A stretch of 64,000 nt of DNA from CALAGB01 sp963789565. Its GTDB lineage: Bacteria; Chloroflexota; Chloroflexia; Thermomicrobiales; Thermomicrobiaceae. The DNA is taken from assembly GCA_963789565.1 (NCBI GenBank), contig CAWBKX010000002.1, positions 1,054,001-1,118,000 of the forward strand. The letters run 5' to 3'. Shown here in pieces: positions 18,573 to 27,520 of the stretch. Every line of letters begins with the position of its first letter. The first letter of the stretch is position 1. Both the position numbers and the translations under genes were made by a program. Under the pieces are notes generated by a model. That model ran no database searches. It saw only the letters and a program-made list of their open reading frames with translations, and had not been told where the DNA came from.

Positions 18573-19034
18573 TTATCGCGGCTCAACAATGAGACGAATT
18601 GCGGTACGATTCTCCTCGTCAATCTGCACATCGATGAACGCTGGTAAGCAGATCGCCTCGATGCCGGTTTCGAGGAGGTAGTCGCGTGCGATCGCGACCG
18701 CTTTCACGGCCTGATTCGTGGCACCGGCGCCGATCGCCTGCACCTCAGCACGGCCCGACTCTCGCACGACACCAGCGATAGCCCCGGCCACCGCGCTCGG
18801 TCGTGAACGAGCCGAAACCTTGAGTACCTCACTGCGACGCTCCTGTGTCAGTGTTTCCGTTGCGTCACCACTCGTATGTGCAGTCGCATCGCCATTGGTG
18901 TGTGCAGTTGCATCGCCATTCGTGTGCCCAGTCAGTTGCTCACCTGGGTCATACGCTTCCTCGTCTGGAGGAAAGCTTGCGTCTGGATTGATCTTGATGT
19001 CCCGTAGGTCAAGTTTGCTGAAGAACCGGTCCAT
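18573..19034 (-). CDS. spoVS: SpoVS-family protein with repeat-bearing N-terminal extension
   Basis: 153 residues. The last 85 or so match B. subtilis SpoVS closely: EVLKVSARSRPSAVAGAIAG, QAIGAGATNQAVKAVAIARD, and TAIRLIVEPR at the C-terminus. SpoVS is an Alba-like fold protein that affects sporulation in Bacillus but is widespread in non-sporulating phyla. The first 65-70 residues are an extra acidic segment containing three copies of HTNGDATA/HTSGDATE. ATG 19034 follows GGAGGAG directly; the longer ORF start has no ribosome site. It lies downstream of rny, as in Bacillus (rny-ymdB-spoVS), but ymdB is absent between them. Confidence 0.9.
   Translation of the reverse strand: MDRFFSKLDLRDIKINPDASFPPDEEAYDPGEQLTGHTNGDATAHTNGDATAHTSGDATETLTQERRSEVLKVSARSRPSAVAGAIAGVVRESGRAEVQAIGAGATNQAVKAVAIARDYLLETGIEAICLPAFIDVQIDEENRTAIRLIVEPR
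18859..18930 (-). repeat. Three tandem 24-bp repeats inside spoVS
   Basis: Units at 18859-18882, 18883-18906 and 18907-18930 each encode eight residues of the type (A/G)HT(N/S)GDAT. Units two and three are nearly identical at DNA level; unit one has diverged. In-frame 24-bp units allow copy-number change without frameshift. Confidence 0.9.
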
Positions 19035-19410
19035 CCTGCTCCTCCATGAGAGCGGCAACTACCGCCCTCCCCTTCCAACAATGTTCCTTATCCCCCGTGC
19101 GGTCGCACAGCGTCGACGTTATGAGAACGTTCCCCGAAAACCTCCAACGTGATTGAAACGAGCGGTAGCTTCCCTGTGAACATCGCGCGTCGACCACAGC
19201 CCGAAACACACGTCGCTTGCAGAGCAGGCAGCGTCGCCGTAGCTCAGTCATTGTCCTCGTCGTTCCGCGTGCTGGCTGTGAACGCACCGGCTCCGACCGG
19301 CGAAGTTCGCGCAAGGGTTACCACACTTTTCAGCATCGCGTCAACAGCAAAGACCTGCTCGACCAAACAAAAACCAAACAAATGACCGTTGACAATGCGC
19401 CTTAACGCGA
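19035..19410. other. Intergenic region between rny and spoVS
   Basis: 376 bases with no convincing coding frame. It must contain the spoVS promoter: on the minus strand TTGGAG and CATAAC about 18 bases apart near 19120-19150 are a weak candidate. No RNA gene or known riboswitch was recognised. Confidence 0.4.
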
Positions 19411-19446
19411 AACACCGGAGCGTGAGACGCACTCAACGCTCCGGTG
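19411..19446 (-). terminator. Terminator after rny
   Basis: CACCGGAGCG (19413-19422) pairs perfectly with CGCTCCGGTG (19437-19446) over a 14-base loop, and the minus strand continues TTTCGCG. It begins 26 bases after the rny stop. The T-run is short. Confidence 0.65.
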
Positions 19447-19472
19447 CCCGTTGTGTTCATGCTCGCGGTCGA

Positions 19473-21005
19473 CTAACGCGCGTAGTCGACCACGCGAGTC
19501 TCTCGAATCACCGTGACTTTGATCTGCCCCGGATACTCGAGCGTCTCCTGGATCTTGCGCACAACGTCTCTGGCAAGCCGCGTTGCCGCCAGGTCGTCGA
19601 CTCTGTCCGGTTGGACGAGAATACGCACTTCGCGCCCAGCCTGAATGGCATAGGCTTTTTCCACGCCCGTGAACGAATTGGCGACGCCTTCGAGCGCTTC
19701 CAACCGCTTGATATATGTCTCGACCATCTCGCGTCGCGCGCCTGGGCGTGCGCCGCTGATCGAGTCGGCCGTCGCGACGATGAACGCTTCGACCGTCTGA
19801 GGCTCCTCTTCGCCGTGGTGAGCGGCGATCGCGTGAACGATTTTGGCCGAGCGGCCGAGTCGTCGCGCGATGTCAGCGCCAATCAGCGCGTGCGGCCCTT
19901 CGACCTCGTGGTCGACTGCTTTGCCGATGTCGTGCAGCAGAGCCGCGGTCTTGCAGACGTTGAAGTCCGCTCCGAGCTCGGCCGCCAGCGCACCGGCGAT
20001 CTGAGACACCTCGAGCGAGTGCTGCAGGACATTCTGCCCGTAACTCGTTCGATACTTGAGCCGGCCGAGAAGTTTGATTAGATCAGGATGAAGTCCTTGT
20101 ACATTCGCTTCGTAGGCAACCCGTTCGCCCTCCTCGCGGATGATCTGCTCGACCTCCTGTCGGGTCTTGCCGACCACTTCCTCGATTCGCGCGGGGTGAA
20201 TACGTCCGTCCTGAATGAGTTTGGCGAGAGAACGTCGCGCGATCTCGCGCCGGACCGGGTCAAACGACGAAAGCGTTACCGCTTCCGGCGTGTCATCGAC
20301 GATGAGATCGACTCCGGTAGCTTGTTCGAGCGAGCGGATGTTGCGACCCTCTCGCCCAATGATGCGGCCCTTCATGTCGTCGCTCGGCAACGGCACTACG
20401 GACACGGTGCTCTCCGCGACATAGTCAGATGAAACGCGCTGGATTGTCGTCGCGAGGATGCGCATCGCACGCTGGTTTGCCTCGAGCTTGGTCTGCTGTT
20501 CGATCTCTCGAACCTGCCGATTCATGACATCGCGCATTTCAGTTTCGGCTTGTTGCAGAACCTGTGACCGCGCTTCTTCGAGCGTGAGTTGAGCCACTCG
20601 CTCGAGCTCGTTTCGGCGCGCTTGCTCCATTTCTTCGAGCTTGCGCTGACCGTCTTCGATCTCCCGCTCCGAGGTCTGAACCTTCTTTTCGCGTCGGTCC
20701 AGAGACTCGATGCGTCGATCGACCTGTTCTTCCTTTTGCTGCAGGCGGCGTTCGAGCCGGTCGACTTCTTTGCGTCGTTGTTGGTGTTCGCGCTCGAGCT
20801 CGTCTCGAGCCCGCAGGGCTTCGTCCTTGGCTTCAAGGACGAGTTCTCGGCGTCTGGCTTCGGCCTCATCGATCAACCGTCGAGCCTGGACCTCCGCCGT
20901 TCTGACCTTCGAAGTTGCGCTCGACGTCAGAACGAAGAATGTCACGATGGCCGCTGGGATCGCACCGATAACCACGCCGAGGAGGATGAAGAGTACTGTC
21001 TCCAT
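19473..21005 (-). CDS. rny: Ribonuclease Y
   Basis: Membrane-anchored endoribonuclease that initiates mRNA decay. 510 residues, the normal length. An N-terminal membrane helix (about 3-25) is followed by a long charged coiled coil (to about 180), a KH domain with GRIIGREGRNIR (213-222), and an HD domain with His329 and LLHDIGKAVDHE (His358-Asp359). The C-terminus ends RETRVVDYAR, typical of the family. ATG 21005 has GAGGAG six bases upstream; the longer ORF has none. A strong promoter lies about 125 bases upstream. Confidence 0.97.
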   Translation of the reverse strand: METVLFILLGVVIGAIPAAIVTFFVLTSSATSKVRTAEVQARRLIDEAEARRRELVLEAKDEALRARDELEREHQQRRKEVDRLERRLQQKEEQVDRRIESLDRREKKVQTSEREIEDGQRKLEEMEQARRNELERVAQLTLEEARSQVLQQAETEMRDVMNRQVREIEQQTKLEANQRAMRILATTIQRVSSDYVAESTVSVVPLPSDDMKGRIIGREGRNIRSLEQATGVDLIVDDTPEAVTLSSFDPVRREIARRSLAKLIQDGRIHPARIEEVVGKTRQEVEQIIREEGERVAYEANVQGLHPDLIKLLGRLKYRTSYGQNVLQHSLEVSQIAGALAAELGADFNVCKTAALLHDIGKAVDHEVEGPHALIGADIARRLGRSAKIVHAIAAHHGEEEPQTVEAFIVATADSISGARPGARREMVETYIKRLEALEGVANSFTGVEKAYAIQAGREVRILVQPDRVDDLAATRLARDVVRKIQETLEYPGQIKVTVIRETRVVDYAR

Positions 21006-21130
21006 CGATTGCTCCTCATGTGTCGTGTCGTCAGTTGTTAAAGTTCGGGAAATCAGCAAGCATGCGGCGTGTCCGTCGTCGGACAGTCGCGCACGAACTG
21101 GTAGATCTTCCTACAGATCCCCTCCGCAGA

Positions 21131-21160
21131 ATCATAGTTGGCCGATTTATGCAATGTCAA
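21131..21160 (-). promoter_or_regulatory. Vegetative promoter of rny
   Basis: On the minus strand TTGACA (21160-21155), 18 bases, TATGAT (21136-21131). Both hexamers are near consensus. The expected leader is about 120 bases. Confidence 0.85.
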
Positions 21161-21383
21161 GGAACCCATGAACGTACGCGGCTATGAGCACGGCACTTCG
21201 TCGCCGCGCAGGCGCCGAATCGACCTTCAATGCCTCCATGACAAGGCGCGGCCGCCCGACGGCGCCTCACAGCAGCCCAATTTGTCGCACACCTTGCGAC
21301 TCACTTTGCACCGAGGGACGTTGCAACCAGGCCGTCTGCTAAGATGCGGAGCGTGACCCACGTTCGATGCAACGGAGTCGAGA
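21161..21383. other. Rest of the rny/amidohydrolase divergent intergenic region
   Basis: The divergent gap is 378 bases in all. Beyond the rny promoter and leader I find no gene and no clear promoter for the amidohydrolase. TTGCAA and TAAGAT near 21314-21340 are only 13 bases apart, too close for a standard promoter. Confidence 0.4.
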
Positions 21384-23024
21384 ATGTCAAGCTATCGTCC
21401 TGAAGTCGATCTCGTTCTGCTCAACGGCAGAGTCATCACCGTCGACCGAAACTTCACCATTGCTGAAGCCGTTGCCATCCGTGACGGCCACATTGTCGCC
21501 GTTGGCACGACAGACGAGATCCAATCGCTCGCTGGAAGTCACACGCGATCCGACGACCTCGCAGGTGGCGTGGTGCTTCCCGGCATCATCGACTCGCACA
21601 ACCACCTCCTCTCCACCAGTCAGATGCTCCAGCAGATTCAGCTCTACGATTGCCGTTCAATCGGAGAGATCCTGGAACGCGTCGCGGCACGCGCGCGTTC
21701 CGCTCGTCCGGGTGAGTGGATCATCGGAAAAGGGTGGGACGAGACATTGCTCGCCGAGCGGCGACATCCGTCGCGCTGGGAAATCGACCGCGTGGCCCCC
21801 GACAATCCCGTGGTGCTGCATCGGGTCTGGAACAAGCTGACCGCCAACAGCGCCGCCATCAACGCGGCTGGCGTGAGTCGCGAGACACCCGATCCACCAT
21901 CCGAGGAGCTGTATGCGGGTGGGTTCGAACGAGACGAACATGGGGAACCAGCAGGGCTCTTCCGGGATCGAGCCAAGGAACTCATCCTCAAAGCCGTCCC
22001 TGAGCCAACCGCCGAGGACCTGGTGAATGCACTTGCGTTCGGATGCCGCGCCTACAACGCGGTCGGCATCACGGGCGTGGCGGAACCCGGACTTGGGCCA
22101 CGGGAACTGCGTGCCTATCAGACCACGCACGAACGCGGTGAGCTCACGGTACGAACTGACATGCTCCTGGGCGCCTGGGGCTATGTGCCCGCCAGCCGCG
22201 AACCGGACCTGAAACGCTGGATCACCGAGATGGGTGTCTACGCGGGGTTCGGTGACGACATCCTGCGTTTGGGTGGCGTGAAATTCATGCTCGATGGCGG
22301 TGTCGGAGATCGAACCGCTCGCATGAATCAGTCGTACGAAGGCCAACCAGGAAACCACGGACAATGGGCGGTGGACCCCGAAGAAGCTCCCGAGCTGATC
22401 CGCTGGGTACACGATCGAGGTTGGTCGATCGACGCCCACACGTGCGGTGACGCGGCACAGGAACTCGCGGTGCGCGCATTCATCGCTGCGCAGACCACGT
22501 CGCCGCACAGCGCGTTGCACCATCGCGTACATCACGCATACGTGCCGACCCACGAAACCATCGAGAGGATGGGTCAGCACAAGATACCGGCGTTAGTCAG
22601 CAATCCGTTCCTCGTCCATCTGGGCGACAGCTTCGTACAAAGCCTTGGCGCCGAACGAGCGGCACACGCTCTACCGATGGCCAGCTATCTTCGAGCTGGA
22701 GTCCCGTTGGCAGGGAGCTCTGATTCACCGATTGCCGATTTCAATCCGTGGGTTGGGATGTACGCGGCGATCGCTCGTCGCAGCATCAACGGATGGCAAT
22801 TCGATCCCGCTGAAGCGATCGGTATTGCAGACGCCATCCGCAGCTACACCCTCACCGCGGCTCAGGTCCTCGGACTTGGCGACAAACGTGGTTCAATCGA
22901 GCCAGGAAAAGTGGCCGACCTGATTCTGCTCGATCGCGACCCCTTGCAGGTCGACGTCGACGGGTTGAAGGAGACGCGCGTTCTGCGCACGCTCGTTGCA
23001 GGGAACTGGGTCTACGAACGTTGA
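21384..23024 (+). CDS. Metal-dependent amidohydrolase (YtcJ-like, amidohydrolase family 3)
   Basis: 546 residues. The family pattern is complete: a small beta domain start (VDLVLLNGRVITVDRNFTIA), metal-binding SHNHLL near residue 72-77, a conserved FMLDGGVGDRTA, DAHTCGD, and GSSDSPIADFNPW. The C-terminal beta sandwich ends GSIEPGKVADLILLDRDP. Enzymes of this group hydrolyse amide or related bonds, but substrates are mostly unknown. GGAG precedes the ATG by seven bases. No signal peptide, so it should be cytoplasmic. It stands alone as a transcription unit. Confidence 0.9.
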   Translation: MSSYRPEVDLVLLNGRVITVDRNFTIAEAVAIRDGHIVAVGTTDEIQSLAGSHTRSDDLAGGVVLPGIIDSHNHLLSTSQMLQQIQLYDCRSIGEILERVAARARSARPGEWIIGKGWDETLLAERRHPSRWEIDRVAPDNPVVLHRVWNKLTANSAAINAAGVSRETPDPPSEELYAGGFERDEHGEPAGLFRDRAKELILKAVPEPTAEDLVNALAFGCRAYNAVGITGVAEPGLGPRELRAYQTTHERGELTVRTDMLLGAWGYVPASREPDLKRWITEMGVYAGFGDDILRLGGVKFMLDGGVGDRTARMNQSYEGQPGNHGQWAVDPEEAPELIRWVHDRGWSIDAHTCGDAAQELAVRAFIAAQTTSPHSALHHRVHHAYVPTHETIERMGQHKIPALVSNPFLVHLGDSFVQSLGAERAAHALPMASYLRAGVPLAGSSDSPIADFNPWVGMYAAIARRSINGWQFDPAEAIGIADAIRSYTLTAAQVLGLGDKRGSIEPGKVADLILLDRDPLQVDVDGLKETRVLRTLVAGNWVYER

Positions 23025-23143
23025 CCGTCGTTCTCCCTGCGGTTGTTTTCAGCAAGCGGAACGGGAATGTCGGGCGATCTTGCATGATAGCCCGCTGCGG
23101 TTGATTGTTCTTGCGCTCGGGCGTCACCCAAAGGAGGTTTCGC

Positions 23144-23413
23144 GTGAAAGGCTTGTCTCGCTTGATCAGATTGATCGGCATCATGCTGGTCATCGCCGCC
23201 ATTGCCGATCAGCTTCGTCGTCCAGCCGACGAACGAACCTGGACCGGAAACATTCTGATCTTCCCCTACGATTTCCGTATCCCCACCGCTGGACGCTTTC
23301 TGGAGCGCTGGTGGAACCCGGACGACGAGCGAATCTTGACGCCCGACGTCTTCGGTGTCGGTTGGTCGGTCAACCTGTTTCAGGTCATGAAACACTTCAA
23401 GGCGCTGAGCTGA
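23144..23413 (+). CDS. Small DUF5808-like protein with N-terminal helix
   Basis: 89 residues. One hydrophobic helix (LIRLIGIMLVIAAIADQL) is followed by a compact domain with PYDFRIPT, WWNPDDERILTP and GVGWSVNLFQ. That order of motifs is like DUF5808, a small domain of unknown function in membrane-linked proteins. The GTG start is set by a perfect AAAGGAGGT a few bases upstream; the longer frame lacks any site. Function is unknown. Confidence 0.8.
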   Translation: MKGLSRLIRLIGIMLVIAAIADQLRRPADERTWTGNILIFPYDFRIPTAGRFLERWWNPDDERILTPDVFGVGWSVNLFQVMKHFKALS

Positions 23414-23616
23414 TCGGCGAATTCGCGCGTGGTGCGATGACCAGAGGATGACCACAGATGGTCAATTGTTCTGAAATCAGTCGGTAGCGGCGACACACAT
23501 GGCACCTAAATACTCGGCCGAGAGTCAACGCGGTCGCCATGAATGGCGCTCCAACGGGTAACGACGAAACAACTCAATCGTTGGGCATCCTGCTGTACTC
23601 CGTCGCCATGAACATG

Positions 23617-23648
23617 CCGGGAGGGCCGACGGCCTTCCCGGTTCGTCT
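23617..23648 (+). terminator. Terminator-like hairpin between DUF5808 and MFS genes
   Basis: An 11-bp stem (23617-23627 with 23631-23641, one G-U pair) with a three-base loop is followed by TTCGTCTT. It lies between convergent genes. The run of T is broken, so strength is uncertain. Confidence 0.55.
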
Positions 23649-23674
23649 TATGTCGTCGATCAATCAACCCGCGG

Positions 23675-25012
23675 TCATTTGCTCGTTGAGGGCGCCGCGC
23701 GACCGGCCAACTGGAATACCCCGATCGCGCCGAGGATCAAGCCGAGCGCGACCAGCACCTTCACCACGCCAAACAGATCCGCCAGTGCTCCGGCAAAGAT
23801 GATCGGGAGGAAAGCCACGCTGTTGGAAATAGTGAAGAACGTCGCGTAGACACGAGCGCGTATCCGTTCGGCGGAGGTCGACTGCAGCAGCGACTGACTT
23901 GGCACCAATACCAGCGAGTTCGCCAGGCCCAGCAGAGCCGCCAACACCCCTGCAAGCACGACGGTGCTCGTTGCCACCGGCCCGCCATGTTCCCAGGTAC
24001 GACTCGCGAACGCAGGAAGCAACGCCAGTAGCACGAGGACGCCTCCACCTGAGGCCAAACCCACATCGATCGTCAACTCTGCTCCGATGCGCGAGGTTAG
24101 GCGGCCGACGAACAGCGCTCCGATCAAGATCCCAGCCCCCGCAGGCGCTACCAGGTACGCGATATCCTGCCGCTCCAGCCGCAGCACGCTTGTTACAAAG
24201 CCTGGCCCAAGAACCGCGATCATCAAGTAGGACGCAGTGGCCAGCGACAGGTATGAGATCGCCTTGATCAGGATGGGCGAGTGAAGGATGTAAAGCACCC
24301 CTTCACGCATCTCGTCCAACACCCGCCCAGCCGCGCCTTTCTCCTCATCCGGATTACGCAGGATCGGAGGAGTGGATGGGATCGTCACGCTCAGCAGCGT
24401 GCTGAGAACGAACATGCCGATGATCCCCAGCAATACGTCGTGGACTCCGACCACCTTGATGAGTAGAGGTCCGAGCGCGGCGAAGCCGGCAATCTGCGAG
24501 GCGGTGAAGGTCAGGTTGAAGAGCGCATTGGCGTTGATGTTGTCCCGTCGTGGAACCAACAACGGGATGGCCGAGCCAAGGGCTGGGCCAAAGAACTGTC
24601 CCACAGCGCCGGACGCGAACGTGATCGAGTAGAGGACGGTGAGCGCGAAGAGCGGGCGCCAGCTGGGCTGCATCAACACGAATCCGGTCACGGCAAGGCC
24701 GCGCAGTGCGTTGGTGACGATCAGCACGGTACGTTTATTGGAGCGGTCGACCACGACACCGGCAAATGGGCTGAAGAGGATGGCTGGGACGCTGAACGCA
24801 AGGACCGTCAAACCGATCGCCGTGTTGGCTTGCTCGATTTGGTAGCGGTCGATGATCGCTCGCACCAAGATGAGCAGCGAGAAGTTGGTCATGTTCTGGC
24901 CGGTTTGGGAGAAGGCCTGGACGATCCACAAGCGGAGGAAGGCGCGATTACGCAGGACGTCGACGAATTTGCCGCTGTGCTCGCTGAGGCTCAGCCCAGC
25001 CTGGTCCGTCAT
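23675..25012 (-). CDS. MFS transporter
   Basis: About 445 residues with roughly twelve hydrophobic segments. The helix 2-3 loop reads FAGVVVDRSNKRTV, a standard MFS signature, and the layout fits the MFS_3/enterobactin-exporter type. No substrate can be assigned. ATG 25012 overlaps the stop of the upstream DUF951 gene (ATGA), which supports that start over the longer frame lying inside that gene. Confidence 0.85.
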   Translation of the reverse strand: MTDQAGLSLSEHSGKFVDVLRNRAFLRLWIVQAFSQTGQNMTNFSLLILVRAIIDRYQIEQANTAIGLTVLAFSVPAILFSPFAGVVVDRSNKRTVLIVTNALRGLAVTGFVLMQPSWRPLFALTVLYSITFASGAVGQFFGPALGSAIPLLVPRRDNINANALFNLTFTASQIAGFAALGPLLIKVVGVHDVLLGIIGMFVLSTLLSVTIPSTPPILRNPDEEKGAAGRVLDEMREGVLYILHSPILIKAISYLSLATASYLMIAVLGPGFVTSVLRLERQDIAYLVAPAGAGILIGALFVGRLTSRIGAELTIDVGLASGGGVLVLLALLPAFASRTWEHGGPVATSTVVLAGVLAALLGLANSLVLVPSQSLLQSTSAERIRARVYATFFTISNSVAFLPIIFAGALADLFGVVKVLVALGLILGAIGVFQLAGRAAPSTSK

Positions 25013-25233
25013 TTCACCGGGTGAGCGCCAGGCTCGAGGAACTCCGGACCACGGCTGACGAAGCTCTTGAGCCGCTTTTCGAGTGTGCGTCGTGGCAGCA
25101 GGACGCGGTGATTGCAGCCGAGACAGCGCAGTCCAATGTCGGCGCCCAGCCGAACGACGACCCAATCCGTGGAACCGCACGGATGCGGCTTTCGCAGGCG
25201 TACTACGTCGTCAAGGTATAGCTCGAGTGGCAT
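25009..25233 (-). CDS. DUF951 family protein
   Basis: 74 residues. LYLDDVVRLRKPHPCGS, then VVRLGADIGLRCLGC and VLLPRRTLEKRLK, match the small DUF951 domain. CGS plus RCLGC could form a metal site. Function is unknown. ATG 25233 follows GGAG; the ORF extends upstream by 30 codons without support. It is followed without gap by the MFS gene. Confidence 0.88.
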   Translation of the reverse strand: MPLELYLDDVVRLRKPHPCGSTDWVVVRLGADIGLRCLGCNHRVLLPRRTLEKRLKSFVSRGPEFLEPGAHPVK

Positions 25234-25351
25234 CTCGTCTCCAACGAAGCGGGCTCGGCCGATTATAGCATCGGGTTTGACGGATCGACGCTTACTGATA
25301 GACTCCCTGTGACCGATCGTCACCGTACGTTCGCGCTGTCGGAGGAACGCT

Positions 25352-25978
25352 ATGACGTGGATGTCCCGCGCGCTGACCCGCGTCTGTTGGATACTCGCAT
25401 CTGCCGTAGCCTGGCTCGTCGTCTACGACCTCGTCGTCGTCCGCAATGTCGGGGCACGCACCGACTTTTGGTCCGCGGAACGTCTGGTTGCGTATACGGC
25501 GTTCGTGATGGCTCCGGCGATCACCTTCATGCCGATAGCACACAAGCTTCGTATCCCGCTCTACGACCTGGAAGCCATCATCGCCTGGTCGACGCTGGCG
25601 TTCGTCCTCACATTCGTCGATCCGCGCAACAATCCGCCGATGTCGATGCTTCTCGTCCTGCTCGTCTCGCTGGTGATGTCGTTGGCCACCATTCTCACAC
25701 TCATCTCCTACGCCACCGGTCTGCGGCTCTTCGCACGCAGGAGCCAACGCTACGACTTCGTGCGAGCCCGTCGAGAGGGCTATCTCGGCTCTATCTTCTG
25801 TGTCGGTTTGTTGCTCCTCTCATTCCTCAACGTCCTCTCGGTCGTCAGCGCGGCACTGATGGGTTTGATCGTGGCGTTGCTCGAAATCTTCCTCCTCTCC
25901 CGCGGCGGGCAATTCCGACGAACGGAGCGACACGCGAGAGAGCGTCCGATCTTGACCGTCTCCGACGATCTCGTTTGA
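25352..25978 (+). CDS. Polytopic membrane protein of unknown function
   Basis: 208 residues with about six hydrophobic segments: residues about 12-30, 46-63, 74-90, 97-122, and two between about 145 and 185. The loops are basic. No family is recognised. GGAGG lies upstream of the ATG, and the overlapping frame beginning at 25309 is arginine-rich noise. It is divergent from the DUF951-MFS pair. Confidence 0.75.
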   Translation: MTWMSRALTRVCWILASAVAWLVVYDLVVVRNVGARTDFWSAERLVAYTAFVMAPAITFMPIAHKLRIPLYDLEAIIAWSTLAFVLTFVDPRNNPPMSMLLVLLVSLVMSLATILTLISYATGLRLFARRSQRYDFVRARREGYLGSIFCVGLLLLSFLNVLSVVSAALMGLIVALLEIFLLSRGGQFRRTERHARERPILTVSDDLV

Positions 25979-25985
25979 CGCAAAA

Positions 25986-26010
25986 GAGGCGAGGCTGACA
26001 GCCCCGCCTC
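25986..26010. terminator. Bidirectional terminator
   Basis: GAGGCG (25986-25991) and GGCT (25993-25996) pair with AGCC (26000-26003) and CGCCTC (26005-26010) around a GAC loop. It sits between convergent genes. On the minus strand it is followed by TTTTG, so it serves the YggT gene best. Confidence 0.8.
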
Positions 26011-26038
26011 GTTCCAAGCATTCAGTTTTGCGGTGAAA

Positions 26039-26377
26039 TCAGGCCAGCGCGGTGCTCAGCATGCGTTGCAGTACCAGAATCAACAAGATGGCCACCATTG
26101 GCGACAGATCCAGCATGCCTGCCGAGGGGACCACGCGTCGAATCGGTGCGATGATCGGCTCGGTGATCTGAACCAGAATCTGCGATATCGGATTGGTCAT
26201 GCCGCGGTCGAACCAGGAAATCAACGCGCGCCCGATGATGGCGAACTCCATGATGGTGAGAAACGTCATCAAGATCTGCAACAGGAACTCCAACGGTCCT
26301 CCATCGAAAAGTGGCTCGGCCGCTACAGCACTAAAAGTGGTCCCAAATTGCCCGAGCCAACAGGTGAACGCTAACAT
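26039..26377 (-). CDS. YggT family membrane protein
   Basis: 112 residues with two or three membrane helices and the family core ALISWFDRGMTNPISQIL, then TEPIIAPIRRVVP and DLSPMVAILLI. YggT proteins are linked to osmotic tolerance and, in several phyla, to cell-division gene clusters. AGGGTG precedes the ATG by about five bases. Confidence 0.9.
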   Translation of the reverse strand: MLAFTCWLGQFGTTFSAVAAEPLFDGGPLEFLLQILMTFLTIMEFAIIGRALISWFDRGMTNPISQILVQITEPIIAPIRRVVPSAGMLDLSPMVAILLILVLQRMLSTALA

Positions 26378-26528
26378 GTGACACCCTACGTGTCAACGAA
26401 CGTTCATTGCCCTAACTTTACCATAAACTCAACGAAACGGCGTGGATTTGGCGCGCCGGAGAACCAGTCGAACTGCGTTACAATGCTCGCATTGTGTCTT
26501 CATCACGAGACGAAGGAGAGAGCCGAGC

Positions 26529-27488
26529 ATGGGCAAGGAAGTACTCATCCTTTCGCGCAAATTTCGGGAACAGTCAGATTTCGCCCGCGAGTTCCTCGAG
26601 GCGCGAGGATGCACGATCGCCGAGCGGGAGTTCGACTACCCGGTCACTGAAGACGTGCTCGTCGACATCATCAAGGATGTGGACGGACTGATCACCGGCC
26701 TCGAGCAAATCACACCGCGCGTCTTCGCGGCCGCCAATCGACTCAAGGTCGTGAGCGCGGGCGGCGTTGGCTACGACCACGTCAATGTCGAGGAAGCGAA
26801 CGAGCGCAGGGTGGCAGTCTGCATCTGTGCCGGGTGCAACAACTACTCCGTCTCGGAACTTGTCTTCGGTATGATGGTTGGCCTGGCCCGCAATATCTAT
26901 CCTGCCGACCGCGCTTTGCGACAGGGCGAGTGGACACGCTATCTGGGCTTCGACCTGTGGGGCAAGACACTCGGCGTCGTCGGGCTTGGCCGTGTTGGGA
27001 AGGCGGTCGCGCTACTCGGACGGGCGTTTGGTATGCGTGTCCTGGCGAACGACATCGACTGGGACATCACCTTCGCCAATGAGCACGGTATCTCCTATGT
27101 CCCCTATGAGCGCATTCTCGAGGAATCGGATTTCATCACCATGCACGTACCCCTGACACCGCAGACGCAGTACATGGTGGATGAGCACGCCATCGAGCGC
27201 ATGAAGCCCACCGCGTATCTGATCAACTGCGCACGCGGACCAGTGGTGAAGGAGTCGGCTCTGGTCGACGCGCTCAAGCGGCATCGCATCGCCGGGGCTG
27301 CCCTCGACGTCTTCGAGGTCGAACCGCATCCCACCAATCCGTACGTCGGGCTCGACAATGTCATTCTGACGCCTCACATCGGTGGATCGACACAGGCGGC
27401 GTTTGATCGCGCGTTCTATCTGGCACTGGTGAACGTCTCGAACGTCCTCAATGGACTGCCGCCACACTGTCAGGTGAACCAGTACTAA
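26529..27488 (+). CDS. D-isomer-specific 2-hydroxyacid dehydrogenase (phosphoglycerate dehydrogenase-like)
   Basis: 319 residues. The NAD-binding domain has GVVGLGRVGKAVA. Catalytic motifs follow: NCARGPVV (Arg), DVFEVEP (Glu), and HIGGSTQAA (His). The HIGGSTQAA form and overall layout are closest to the SerA/phosphoglycerate dehydrogenase group, but there is no ACT regulatory domain, so the substrate could be another 2-hydroxyacid. ATG 26529 has GGAGAG upstream. An M42 peptidase gene follows 32 bases downstream. Confidence 0.88.
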   Translation: MGKEVLILSRKFREQSDFAREFLEARGCTIAEREFDYPVTEDVLVDIIKDVDGLITGLEQITPRVFAAANRLKVVSAGGVGYDHVNVEEANERRVAVCICAGCNNYSVSELVFGMMVGLARNIYPADRALRQGEWTRYLGFDLWGKTLGVVGLGRVGKAVALLGRAFGMRVLANDIDWDITFANEHGISYVPYERILEESDFITMHVPLTPQTQYMVDEHAIERMKPTAYLINCARGPVVKESALVDALKRHRIAGAALDVFEVEPHPTNPYVGLDNVILTPHIGGSTQAAFDRAFYLALVNVSNVLNGLPPHCQVNQY

Positions 27489-27520
27489 GTCACGCAGAAC
27501 GACAAATATGGGAGGGTCTT

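Noticed and set aside
21657..22580. Minus-strand open frame of 307 codons
   Set aside because: It is antisense to the amidohydrolase, which has complete metal motifs.
25309..25998. Plus-strand frame overlapping the membrane protein at 25352
   Set aside because: The 25352 frame has a ribosome site and six hydrophobic segments; this one is an arginine-rich shifted reading.
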